Shown here in pieces: positions 33,115 through 41,587 of a DNA stretch of 64,000 nucleotides (positions within the stretch are counted from its first letter, which is position 1; each line of letters begins with the position of its first letter). Origin of the DNA: Lederbergia citri (GTDB lineage: Bacteria > Bacillota > Bacilli > Bacillales > Bacillaceae_C); contig NZ_JAGYPG010000003.1 in the NCBI RefSeq assembly GCF_018343625.1, positions 127,102-191,101 on the forward strand. The letters are read 5' to 3'. Under the pieces are notes generated by a model that was not told where the DNA came from, made no database searches, and was given only the letters and a program-made list of their open reading frames with translations. A program made the position numbers and the translations under genes.

Positions 33115-33855
33115 ATGAACGCTCTATCTACTAATAAACAAAGCTGGGATGAAGCAGCAGAACGCTTTTTTGGCAGGAATCCACTTCCTGAATATGGACC
33201 AATGGCACCAAGTGAAGATGACCTACATTTATTTGGAGATGTTACGAATTTAAAAGTTTTAGATATTGGTTGTGGCAGTGGACATTCGTTGCAATATATG
33301 AGGGAAAGAAAAGCAGCGGAATTATGTGGATTGGATTTATCAAGTAAACAAATAGAACAAGCGACTACATTACTTGAAGATAGTGCGCAACCCGTTAGAT
33401 TGTTTGAGTCGCCAATGGAGGTTAATCCTGGCGTTCCACTTGATTATTTCGATATTGTATATTCCATTTATGCAATAGGTTGGACAACGAATCTTCCAAA
33501 AACATTGGAGAATATTAATAGCTATTTAAAACAAGGTGGAATTTTCGTGTTCAGTTGGGAACATCCTTTATATAACAGAGTAGGAAATAAAGAAGGAGTA
33601 CTAACATTGGATCACTCCTATCATGATGAAGGTACCTATGATCATGTAGCATGGAGCAGCACTGCAATTATGCAACAATTTAAGGTTAGTACATATATAA
33701 ATGCATTAGTTGATCACGGATTTCAAATTGAGAAAGTGATTGAGGATGCTTGCTGGTCAGAGAAAGATGTTCAAAGGCATGCAAATAGATGGTACACATA
33801 TGAAAAGGCAAAGGCTATTCCTACTACGCTGATTATTAAATGTCGGAAATTATAA
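33115..33855 (+). CDS. SAM-dependent methyltransferase (class I)
   Basis: A 246-residue methyltransferase. Motif I is VLDIGCGSGHSLQYM, the acidic loop CGLDLSSKQIEQA follows, and motif IV is YFDIVYSIYAIGWT. It is of the UbiE/Methyltransf_11 type acting on a small molecule that is not identifiable. GGAGAAG precedes the ATG. It is 84 nt after the APH-fold gene and may be co-transcribed. A terminator follows at 33882. Confidence 0.85.
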   Translation: MNALSTNKQSWDEAAERFFGRNPLPEYGPMAPSEDDLHLFGDVTNLKVLDIGCGSGHSLQYMRERKAAELCGLDLSSKQIEQATTLLEDSAQPVRLFESPMEVNPGVPLDYFDIVYSIYAIGWTTNLPKTLENINSYLKQGGIFVFSWEHPLYNRVGNKEGVLTLDHSYHDEGTYDHVAWSSTAIMQQFKVSTYINALVDHGFQIEKVIEDACWSEKDVQRHANRWYTYEKAKAIPTTLIIKCRKL

Positions 33856-33881
33856 CTTTGATATTATAAGGTAATTTTTAT

Positions 33882-33905
33882 AAAGCGCGTTCGCTTTCGT
33901 TTTTA
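33882..33905 (+). terminator. Terminator of the methyltransferase gene
   Basis: AAAGCG (33882-33887) and CGCTTT (33892-33897) enclose CGTT and are followed by CGTTTTT. Confidence 0.7.
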
Positions 33906-33974
33906 AGTAATTTAGCTGGCCTTCATATAAAAGAGCAACATAAGATTAAAATTAGTATAGAACAAGGTGATAAT

Positions 33975-34460
33975 GTGGGAACAATCATAATGTTTGTGGG
34001 AAAGTTTGTAGTGGAAAAAGCACTTATACGAAAAAAATAAAAGAAAAGTACAATGCGGTAGTATTATCGTGCGATGATTTGATGCTAACTTTGTATGATG
34101 AACAACTAGGAAGTAATCACAATGCTATTTTAAAAAAATGTAAAGAATATTTATATGGATTAGCCAAGCAAATTGTAGAAACAGGGACAAATGTTATTCT
34201 CGACTTTGGTTTTTGGTATAAATCTGAGCGAGATGAAATTAGAAAGTATTTTAACGAAAAACAAATTAAAACCGAGATGCATTTTATCCGTATTGACGAC
34301 GAAACCTGGAAGCGAAATATCGAAAAAAGAAATCAAGATGTAAAAGGGAATAATGTTAAAAGTTATTATATTGATGGAAATATGTTATCTCGATTTGAAA
34401 AAGGAGTTTGAAACCCCGGATAATAGTGAAGTCGATTATATTGTGGATCATAGCATGTAA
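33975..34460 (+). pseudogene. Frameshifted P-loop kinase (COG0645-like)
   Basis: GTG at 33975, with AAGGTGAT upstream, opens MGTIIM. One base is then missing near 33992, and the reading continues in another frame as VCGKVCSGKST (Walker A) and KKIKEKYNAVVLSCDDLM. The middle (YGLAKQIVETGTNVILDFGFW) is intact. Near 34403 one extra base diverts the frame into a stop at 34409. Corrected, it would continue EFETPDNSEVDYIVDHSM to 34458. Two compensating indels leave a kinase-like gene of about 160 residues that cannot be read straight through. Confidence 0.75.
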
Positions 34461-34587
34461 TAATTATGTCAAATGACAAAATTAAGGCATTAAAATAGAT
34501 AAAAAAGGCGATTGATGAATCCCTCAGTCATGATCTAAATTATTTTACAGGAAGCTGGAGATTATTAGCTTGCTGTATTTGTTGTGA

Positions 34588-34680
34588 AATAGCGGCGCTC
34601 TAGCTGCCTAATTGTTAAACAAACGTTTGGTTAAAGGTGTTAATAGTGAAAATTTAGTCTTAATCAAACGTTTGTTAAAA
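34588..34680. repeat. Two AAACGTTT palindromes plus flanking motif
   Basis: AATAGCGGCGCTCT (34588-34601) is followed by copies of the palindrome at 34615-34635 and 34660-34680. The GCGGC-GCTCT motif also borders the array ending at 36806. The 380-nt gap before the glycosylase gene holds nothing else I can identify. Confidence 0.7.
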
Positions 34681-34839
34681 AGATCAACCTCTTATATGGA
34701 CTCCCCATTAATTTAATAATTCCCAAGAATCCTATCTACATCACAACTTTTTGAATTATTCAAGCCATTTTAAATCGTAATGTTTTTATCCAATTGAGGA
34801 ATAATGTGATTATAGTTCCTGAATATTGGAGGAAAGTCC

Positions 34840-35649
34840 ATGCCTGAACTGCCGGAAATGGAAACGTATAAATTATTGCTCCAACAAAAGATTGTTGGCC
34901 AATCGATTACGGATGTCGTTATTAATCGCGAAAAGTCGATAAATATGCCTACCGATGATTTTTCACGGAGTGTCGTGAATCAGAAAATTGAAGCAATTGA
35001 TAGAAGGGCAAAATATTTGATTTTTAAGCTACAAAATGGCTCCTGTTTGTTATTGCATCTTATGCTAGGTGGTTGGATGTTTTACGGTAAAGATGAAGAT
35101 AAACCGGATAGGACTGTGCAAGTTCAGTTAACTTTTGGGGATCACCACCTTTATTTCATCGGGCTGCGATTGGGCTATTTACATCTTTTGTCTCTGGAAA
35201 TGCTTGATAAAGAGCTTCAGAATATGGGACCAGAACCGCTTGATCCGAACTTTTCATTAGACACTTTTAAATCAGCTATGAAGGGTAGAAGAAGCGGATT
35301 AAAAACAACGTTAATCAATCAAGAATGCATTGCGGGGATCGGTAATCGTTACTCAGATGAAATTCTATGGCATGCACAACTTTTACCCGAAAGTAAAATT
35401 CATCAACTAGATCATGATCAAATCGTCCGTTTGTATGATTCAATCAGATTTATACTGCAGCTAGCGATACAAAATGGCGGCTATATGAGCGAATCTTTAT
35501 TTCAGGGGGATAAAAAAACAGGTGGTTATATCAATGTAATGTATGTTCATGGTCGTGAAGGAAAACCATGTAAACGATGTGATTCCTCCATTGTAAAAGT
35601 TGAGATTTCCTCTAGAAAAACCTATCTCTGTAAAAACTGTCAGCATTAA
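34840..35649 (+). CDS. Fpg/Nei-family DNA glycosylase
   Basis: A 269-residue base-excision-repair glycosylase/AP lyase. The N terminus PELPEMET provides the catalytic Pro and Glu. The H2TH region contains INQECIAGIGNRYSDEILW. A zinc finger closes the protein (CKRCD ... RKTYLCKNCQH). It is more divergent than housekeeping MutM, so it may be a second member with different lesion preference. AAAGTCC/GGAGG precedes the ATG. It is followed 12 nt later by an AP-endonuclease gene. Confidence 0.9.
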   Translation: MPELPEMETYKLLLQQKIVGQSITDVVINREKSINMPTDDFSRSVVNQKIEAIDRRAKYLIFKLQNGSCLLLHLMLGGWMFYGKDEDKPDRTVQVQLTFGDHHLYFIGLRLGYLHLLSLEMLDKELQNMGPEPLDPNFSLDTFKSAMKGRRSGLKTTLINQECIAGIGNRYSDEILWHAQLLPESKIHQLDHDQIVRLYDSIRFILQLAIQNGGYMSESLFQGDKKTGGYINVMYVHGREGKPCKRCDSSIVKVEISSRKTYLCKNCQH

Positions 35650-35661
35650 AGGAGAATCTAT

Positions 35662-36504
35662 ATGATATTTGGGTGTCACCTTTCCATTAAAGATGGTTAT
35701 GCAGGAGCCGCAAAAAAGGCTCATTCAATGAATGCTGGCGCTTTTCAATATTTCCCTAAAAACCCTCGTAGTTTATCAGTAAAAGACTTTGACCGACATG
35801 ATGCAGTTTTATGTAAGGCATTTTGTAAGGAAAATGCGATTTTGTCTGTCAGTCACTCTCCTTATCCTACTAGTTTGACGCCTAATAATAAACAAAAGCG
35901 AGAGCAAGTAATCCACTCCTTATTAAATGACCTAGAAATATCCGAAGCATGTGGTTCGATAGGGGTAGTTGTTCATTTTGGCAAAGAGACTAATCAACTG
36001 ACTCTCCTAGAAAGCTATCAATTAATAATTGAAATGCTAAATGAAATTCTCAGTGAATGGGAAGGGAATGCCAAAATATTATTAGAAAATAATCCGGGAT
36101 TACCTGGAGCTTTCGGAACAACTTTAGAGGAACTTGTGCAGATTCGTAAATTATGCAATTATCCCGAAAAAATAGGATTTTGTTTTGATACATGTCACTC
36201 TTTTTCTTGTGGTTTATGGGATGGTGAAAACATGGATGAATTATTGGAAAAAGGAACAGAGTTAGGATATTTGGATGAATTAAAGGTTGTTCACTTTAAT
36301 AATTCAAAATATGACACTCGCCTAGGAAGAGATAGGCATGCTCCTATTTTTGGACCAGGCTACATAAAAGAAACGCAATTTGATCAATTAGTACAGACAC
36401 CTCATTTCGCTAACATTCCATTTATTTTGGAGACCCCCAAAGAAGAAATGCCACATGAAAAGGAAATACAGCTTTTACAGAAAAAGTGGGGAGATCATTT
36501 TTAG
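35662..36504 (+). CDS. Endonuclease IV-like AP endonuclease
   Basis: A 280-residue TIM-barrel metalloenzyme related to Nfo. Metal-ligand regions are visible: FGCHLSIKDGY, VVVHFGKE, ILLENNPG, GFCFDTCHSFSCG, VVHFNNSKYD with GRDRHAPIFGPG, and FILETP. These enzymes cut DNA 5' to abasic sites. It differs from canonical Nfo in several segments. It starts 12 nt after the glycosylase, so the pair forms a two-step repair operon. Confidence 0.88.
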   Translation: MIFGCHLSIKDGYAGAAKKAHSMNAGAFQYFPKNPRSLSVKDFDRHDAVLCKAFCKENAILSVSHSPYPTSLTPNNKQKREQVIHSLLNDLEISEACGSIGVVVHFGKETNQLTLLESYQLIIEMLNEILSEWEGNAKILLENNPGLPGAFGTTLEELVQIRKLCNYPEKIGFCFDTCHSFSCGLWDGENMDELLEKGTELGYLDELKVVHFNNSKYDTRLGRDRHAPIFGPGYIKETQFDQLVQTPHFANIPFILETPKEEMPHEKEIQLLQKKWGDHF

Positions 36505-36532
36505 CAACCGACTCCTCATTAATTTATTTAGC

Positions 36533-36806
36533 TAATCAAACGATTGATTAAAATGAGATGGACTAATCGACGTTTCAAACAAACGATTGATTAAAAGTAA
36601 TAGGCCGAGAAGATGGCTTAAACAACTCGATTTAATAAAATGATGAGTATTTTATACAAATGATTGATTGAAATGGATCGATGGATAATTATTTTAAACA
36701 AACGATTGATTAAATTAAAGAAGAACAGACAGAAATTTAAACAAACGTTTGATTAGATCTTTAAAAGCTCTGCCAGCATAATCTTAAGTGACATAGCGGC
36801 CGCTCT
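36533..36806. repeat. Array of AAACGATT/AAACGTTT palindromes
   Basis: Clear copies are at 36533-36551, 36576-36594, 36694-36714 and 36737-36755. Degenerate ones are near 36618-36635 and 36654-36674. Most read CAAACGATTGATTAA, with a one-base asymmetric centre. CATAGCGGCCGCTCT (36792-36806) closes the array. It fills the 400-nt gap between the repair operon and the oxidoreductase. Confidence 0.75.
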
Positions 36807-36904
36807 GACAATTGTTCGAAAAGTCCTCAAGGTAAAATAACGCATTTAGAGAAAAATTGAGTTATAATTTAGAAAATACATATTATCGGAAAGGGGTAAC
36901 AGTC

Positions 36905-37882
36905 ATGTCAGGTCGTAAAATCAAATGGGGAATTATGGGCCCTGGTAATATATCTCGTAAGTTTGCTTCTGATTTAATCCAATCAGAAAATGCAGAGCTT
37001 GTTGCAGTTGCTTCCAGAACAGAAGGAAAAGCGGCCGCCTTTGCAAGCGAATTCAATGCAGCGCGCTCCTATAATAGTTACGATGACTTTGTACAAGATC
37101 CAGATGTAGAGATTGTATACATAGGAACTCTTCATCCGCAGCATAAGGAATGTGTACTGCAATGCTTAAATGCTGGGAAGGCTGTATTATGCGAAAAACC
37201 ATTTACGATGAATGCAGAAGAAGCCGAAGAGTTAATTAAAGTAGCGAGAGAAAATAATACATTTTTAATGGAAGCAATGTGGACACGCTATTTACCTGCA
37301 GTTGTTAAGGCGATGGATTGGATTAAGGAAGGTAAAATTGGTGAAGTAAATATGTTGACTGCCAATTTTGGCTTTAATGTTGGCTGGGCACCTGATAGCC
37401 GCTTACTTGATAAGAAATTAGGCGGTGGGGCTATGCTTGATGCGGGCATTTACCCTATTTCATTTGCTTCATTGATTTTTGGAACACAACCTACTAACAT
37501 CAAAAGCAGTGCACAAATTGGAGAAACTGGCGTGGACGAGTGGTTTTCCGCATTGTTTGAATACGGAAATGGAAAAACGGCCATGTTGAACTCCGGCGTT
37601 CGATTAAGTTTATCGAATGATGCCTTTATTTATGGTTCAGAAGGCTATATTCACTTGCCGAACTTCTTGTTTGGAGAAGCGGCTTACTTGCATCGTCCAG
37701 GTTCAGATGTGGAAGCATTCAAAGATGACCGCGAACTTCACGGCTATATTTATGAGGCAGAAGAAGCAATGAAATGCTTGCGTGAAGGTAAAATTGAAAG
37801 TTCCGTCATGCCATTAGATGAAACACACGACATTATGAAAACAATGGATACACTTCGCAAACAGTGGGGCTTGGAGTACTAA
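36905..37882 (+). CDS. Gfo/Idh/MocA-family oxidoreductase
   Basis: A 325-residue NAD(P)-dependent dehydrogenase. The Rossmann part has GIMGPGNISRKFASDL, and the conserved EKPFTMNAEEAEEL follows. The C-terminal domain (GGGAMLDAGIYPISFASLIFG) matches the family and contains the DxGxY/H-like active-site helix. It probably oxidises a sugar or dihydrodiol. ATG 36905 has AAAGGGG upstream. It is a single gene. Confidence 0.9.
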   Translation: MSGRKIKWGIMGPGNISRKFASDLIQSENAELVAVASRTEGKAAAFASEFNAARSYNSYDDFVQDPDVEIVYIGTLHPQHKECVLQCLNAGKAVLCEKPFTMNAEEAEELIKVARENNTFLMEAMWTRYLPAVVKAMDWIKEGKIGEVNMLTANFGFNVGWAPDSRLLDKKLGGGAMLDAGIYPISFASLIFGTQPTNIKSSAQIGETGVDEWFSALFEYGNGKTAMLNSGVRLSLSNDAFIYGSEGYIHLPNFLFGEAAYLHRPGSDVEAFKDDRELHGYIYEAEEAMKCLREGKIESSVMPLDETHDIMKTMDTLRKQWGLEY

Positions 37883-37920
37883 GCTTTACGATACTATTGA
37901 ATAAAATATACTTTCATCAG

Positions 37921-37957
37921 AAGCGAGATTCTCATAACATAGAGTCTCGCTTTTTTG
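37921..37957 (+). terminator. Intrinsic terminator
   Basis: AAGCGAGA (37921-37928) and TCTCGCTT (37945-37952) followed by TTTTTG. Confidence 0.8.
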
Positions 37958-37976
37958 TAAGGGAAGGGGCGTAAAG

Positions 37977-38546
37977 GTGAGTAGAAAACCTATGATAATA
38001 TCTATTGCTGCTATTTCAGGTGGCGGTAAGACGACCATTACGAACGAGTTACAGAAAAGATTGGATAACTCCAAAGCTCTCTATTTCGATGATTATGAAT
38101 TTGAGGAAAGTCCGGCTGATATTTGCAAATGGGTGGAAGATGGAGCTGATTATAATGAATGGAATCTAGAACCATTAGTCACCGACATCCAATTGGTTTT
38201 GGATGATAATACTATGGAATATATTTTTCTAGACTATCCATTTGCATACTTAAACAGTGGTTTGGCTGAATTTATCGATTTTGCCATATACATCGATACT
38301 CCATTGGATATTGCCATGGCAAGGAGAATAATTCGAGACTTTTCAGGTGGTTCAAGCGAGGATATACAACGTGATTTATCCTATTATTTACTCCGTGGAA
38401 GGCTGGCCTATTTAGAGATGGAAAAGTCCGTAAAGCCTAATTCGGATATCATACTTGATGGATCATTATCAACGGAAATAATTGTAGAGCAAATAATAAA
38501 AGAGTTGCGGGAGAAAGAGAAGAATCCTAATAGCATAAAAGTTTAG
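37977..38546 (+). CDS. P-loop uridine-kinase-like protein
   Basis: A 189-residue NTPase with Walker A AAISGGGKTT near the N terminus and an acidic FDDYEFEESP segment that fits a nucleoside/sugar-kinase fold. IYIDTPLDIAMARRIIRD resembles the lid of uridine or adenylate-type kinases. The substrate is unknown. A GTG start (37977) and an ATG at 37992 are both possible. It is 13 nt from the nitrilase gene and likely co-transcribed with it. Confidence 0.75.
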   Translation: MSRKPMIISIAAISGGGKTTITNELQKRLDNSKALYFDDYEFEESPADICKWVEDGADYNEWNLEPLVTDIQLVLDDNTMEYIFLDYPFAYLNSGLAEFIDFAIYIDTPLDIAMARRIIRDFSGGSSEDIQRDLSYYLLRGRLAYLEMEKSVKPNSDIILDGSLSTEIIVEQIIKELREKEKNPNSIKV

Positions 38547-38559
38547 TAAGGGAGCCAAA

Positions 38560-39200
38560 ATGAATATATTAATCATTCAACCGAAACTAGAAAAAAAGAT
38601 TAAACAGCTCAAAGCAGAATTGGAAAAGAATCCTTCCGTAGATATAGTTATATTCCCTGAAGGATATGTAAATGAAAATGTTCAGGAAACATGTGAATTG
38701 GCGAGAAAATATAATACCATTTTGATTGGCGGCTATCGAAGATTAAAGGAAAATCCGAAAGATAGAGCTATCATCATAAATCGACAGGGGCAAATTATTC
38801 TAGATCGCGTTAAATATAGCTCCACAGCTTTCATTATAGAAGAAGGGTTAAAAAAATGGGGCATATTCTATGCGACGAACTAATTGTCCAAGGTATAAAG
38901 GTTGAAAAGGAAAGCATAGATAGGGAAATTGACTTGATTATTCATCCGATTGGCGTTGGAATGTTTAGTAAAGGCCAATTTGAAGAGTGGATAACAGAAG
39001 CGAAAAAAATTGCAATTGAACACAATACGATGATTATTGGTACAAGCCACGCGGATGGTTCGTATCGGAATTCAAACATATCGATTCCTATTGCCTATTG
39101 TTTTAACCAAGACGGATCAACTGTTTTCATAGCCGAAGATGATGTTCGAACGCGAATGTTGAATGTAAATACTAAAGAAGTAAATTTATCTATTTCATAA
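38560..39200 (+). pseudogene. Carbon-nitrogen hydrolase split by a -1 frame change
   Basis: Two overlapping frames make one nitrilase-superfamily protein. Frame 1 (38560-38883) has the catalytic Glu (VIFPEGYV) and Lys (LDRVKYSS). Frame 2 (38856-39200) has the Cys (MGHILCDELIVQG) and IIHPIGVGMF. They join at seven A (38850-38856), where frame-1 codons read tt-A-AAA-AAA-TGG, a perfect X-XXY-YYZ slippery heptamer. A -1 slip gives about 213 residues with the E-K-C triad intact. This may be a real mutation, a sequencing error in a homopolymer, or programmed slippage. Confidence 0.75.
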
Positions 39201-39293
39201 ACGAACACTGACTTTTAGTTTTGGATTTTTTTGTTAAATATAATAAAGATGAATTTTAATCTACATAGTGTTACAATGAATTTCAAATGAATA

Positions 39294-39418
39294 GTCCTTC
39301 GGGGTCGGGTGAAATTCCCAATCGACGGTGATGAAGAAATTCTAAGCCCGTGAGCCGTAAAAGGCAGGATTTGGTGAGAATCCAAAGCCGACAGTATAGT
39401 CTGGATGGGAGAAGGATG
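39294..39418 (+). promoter_or_regulatory. FMN riboswitch, copy 1
   Basis: An RFN element. P1 pairs GTCCTTC with GAAGGAT, and the conserved blocks GGGTCGGGTGAAATTCCC, CCCGTGAGCC, GGATTTGGTGAGAATCC and GCCGACAGTATAGTC are all present. It lies 5' of the riboflavin operon and binds FMN to reduce rib expression. Confidence 0.97.
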
Positions 39419-39502
39419 TGTAAGCATAGCTATTTCCTTGGAAGAAAAGTGCGCTTCTAAAGGCTTATTTGTCGATGCTTAAAATACAAAAACTCCTTAT
39501 CA

Positions 39503-39537
39503 CCCCGTAGAGCTAATCTATGGGGTTTTCTATTTTT
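39503..39537 (+). terminator. Terminator of FMN riboswitch 1
   Basis: CCCCGTAGA (39503-39511) pairs with TCTATGGGG (39517-39525) and is followed by TTTTCTATTTTT. Confidence 0.85.
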
Positions 39538-39567
39538 GAAAGCCCACCAAAACTTAATAGTTGCATA

Positions 39568-39692
39568 ATCCTTCGGGGTCGGGTGAAATTCCCAATCGAC
39601 GGTGATGAAGAAAATTCTAAGCCCGTGAGCCGTAAAAGGCAGGATTTGGTGAGAATCCAAAGCCGACAGTATAGTCTGGATGGGAGAAGGAT
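39568..39692 (+). promoter_or_regulatory. FMN riboswitch, copy 2 (tandem)
   Basis: Nearly identical to copy 1 across the aptamer, with one extra A (GAAGAAAATTC against GAAGAAATTC). It starts 274 nt after copy 1 and lies downstream of copy 1's terminator. The regions after the two aptamers have diverged more. Confidence 0.95.
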
Positions 39693-39777
39693 GTATGAGC
39701 ATAGCGTTTCTTTGGAAGAAAAAATGTACTTCTAAAGGCTTATTTGAACATGCTCATAATACAAAAAACTCCTAACA

Positions 39778-39813
39778 CCTCGTAGAGATCAATCTACGGG
39801 GTTTTCTTTTTCA
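39778..39813 (+). terminator. Terminator of FMN riboswitch 2
   Basis: CCTCGTAGA (39778-39786) pairs with TCTACGGGG (39793-39801) with one wobble and is followed by TTTTCTTTTT. It ends 25 nt before ribD. Confidence 0.85.
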
Positions 39814-39837
39814 ATAAATTAGATTGGAGGTGAAAGA

Positions 39838-40920
39838 GTGAACGACGAGTTTTATATGGATTTCGCCTTAAAACTTGCACAAGTATCCGAAGGACAAACC
39901 TCTCCCAATCCTACTGTAGGTGCTGTCATTGTAAAGGACGGGGAAATTATCGGATTTGGTTCTCATCTAAAGCCGGGATTGCCACATGCGGAAGTCAATG
40001 CTTTGAAAATGGCCGGAGACAGGGCTGAAGGCAGTACGGTTTATGTAACACTCGAACCTTGTTGTCACTACGGGAAAACTCCTCCTTGTACAACGGCGCT
40101 AATAGAATCTCATGTGCAGCGTGTCGTAATTGCTTCAATGGACCCTAATCCACTAGTCGCAGGTAAAGGCATTGCACTTTTGAGAGGTGCTGGGATTGAA
40201 GTAGAAACAGGCGTTTTGAAAGAAAAAGCAGATGAGCTGAATAAAGCTTTCTTTCATTTTATTCAACATAAAAAACCTTTTGTAACATTGAAACAGGCGA
40301 TTACATTAGATGGGAAAATTGCGGCAGAGGCTGGACTCAATCAAAAAATTACAGGTAAAGAAGTACAAGAAGATGTTCACTTTGATCGTGAAAGACAAGA
40401 CGCCATTTTAGTCGGAATTGGAACTATTTTATCAGATAATCCATTGTTGACGAACCGGTATGGCAAAACAAAAAAACAACCGATACGAATCATTTTAGAT
40501 ACCCATTTAAAAATAACACCTGATAAGAAGGTAATTACGGACACCAACTCAAAAACATGGATTTTTACTGGTTCAAAGGTTGAAAAAGATAAAATTGATA
40601 GCTTTACACAGCCACATATAGAAATTATTCAACTTTCGAAACCAATAATCGAGATTGACGAATTGCTTACGGTCCTTGGAAAACGCCATCTGAGCAAACT
40701 TTATGTAGAAGGCGGCAGTAGTATTAATGCAAGCTTTTTGAAATCCGGAAACGTAAATCAACTGATTACGTATGTGGCGCCGAAAATAATCGGAGGAGAT
40801 TCGGCAATTTCCATGTTCGGTGATTTGAACGTAAAAGAAATGAACGAAGCTTACAAATTAACATTTCAAAAAGTGGAAGTGATTGGGGAGGACTTGAAGA
40901 TAACATCTACATTGAAATGA
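39838..40920 (+). CDS. ribD: Riboflavin biosynthesis protein RibD (deaminase/reductase)
   Basis: A 360-residue bifunctional enzyme. The N-terminal deaminase has the zinc motif HAEVNAL and PCCHYGKTPPC. The C-terminal reductase (from about residue 146, KPFVTLKQAITLDGKIA) uses NADPH on the ribose side chain. Together they carry out the second and third steps from GTP to riboflavin. The GTG start has GGAGGTGA 6 nt upstream. It is the first gene of ribD-ribE-ribBA-ribH, controlled by the two FMN riboswitches. Confidence 0.97.
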   Translation: MNDEFYMDFALKLAQVSEGQTSPNPTVGAVIVKDGEIIGFGSHLKPGLPHAEVNALKMAGDRAEGSTVYVTLEPCCHYGKTPPCTTALIESHVQRVVIASMDPNPLVAGKGIALLRGAGIEVETGVLKEKADELNKAFFHFIQHKKPFVTLKQAITLDGKIAAEAGLNQKITGKEVQEDVHFDRERQDAILVGIGTILSDNPLLTNRYGKTKKQPIRIILDTHLKITPDKKVITDTNSKTWIFTGSKVEKDKIDSFTQPHIEIIQLSKPIIEIDELLTVLGKRHLSKLYVEGGSSINASFLKSGNVNQLITYVAPKIIGGDSAISMFGDLNVKEMNEAYKLTFQKVEVIGEDLKITSTLK

Positions 40921-40929
40921 GGTTATTAC

Positions 40930-41568
40930 ATGTTCACAGGGATTGTAGAAGAGATAGGTATAGTGACAGCAATAAAAAATGGACTGAAAAGCATGCAGTT
41001 GACGTTAGAATCTAGAAAAATCTTAGAAGATATTCATCTTGGGGATAGCATTGCAGTAAACGGAATATGCTTGACCGTTGTTGAATATTCGACTACGACT
41101 TTTACGGTAGATGTTATGCCAGAAACGGTAAAATCGACAAATATCCAGTCTTTACAGATAGGGCACCGGGTGAATTTAGAACGGGCTATGCCATCAACCG
41201 GTCGATTTGGCGGCCACTTCGTCTCGGGGCACGTTGACGGAACAGGTGTGATTTTACAAAAAAGAAAAGTTGAAAATGCGGTCTATATCGATATTGGGAT
41301 TAGTGAAGAAATGAGCCAATATTGTATGTTAAAGGGTTCAGTTGCTATTGATGGCATCAGTCTAACAATTTTTGATGTTCAACCTACAAAGTTGACTGTT
41401 TCCCTAATTCCCCACACCTTTAATGAAACCATTTTAGGAGATAAAAAAGAGCGTGAATTAGTCAATATAGAAACTGATTTGCTGTCTAAATATGTAGTGA
41501 ATCATTTAAATCGAATTCAAAAAGGATCTTCAATTACAATGGATTTTTTAAAACTTAATGGATTTTAA
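40930..41568 (+). CDS. ribE: Riboflavin synthase alpha subunit
   Basis: A 212-residue enzyme made of two lumazine-binding repeats, beginning MFTGIVEEIG. Key segments are SIAVNGICLTVV, GGHFVSGHVDG and the second-half VAIDGISLTI. It dismutates two 6,7-dimethyl-8-ribityllumazine molecules to riboflavin. It lies 9 nt after ribD and is co-transcribed. Confidence 0.97.
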   Translation: MFTGIVEEIGIVTAIKNGLKSMQLTLESRKILEDIHLGDSIAVNGICLTVVEYSTTTFTVDVMPETVKSTNIQSLQIGHRVNLERAMPSTGRFGGHFVSGHVDGTGVILQKRKVENAVYIDIGISEEMSQYCMLKGSVAIDGISLTIFDVQPTKLTVSLIPHTFNETILGDKKERELVNIETDLLSKYVVNHLNRIQKGSSITMDFLKLNGF

Positions 41569-41587
41569 GAAAGACGGTGTATAGATC

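Noticed and set aside
36533..36755. CRISPR array
   Set aside because: Repeats are palindromic, variable and unevenly spaced, spacers are not of constant length, and no cas genes are present.
39215..39735. Minus- and plus-strand frames over the FMN riboswitches
   Set aside because: They arise from the conserved aptamer sequence. The duplicate frames only mirror the riboswitch duplication.
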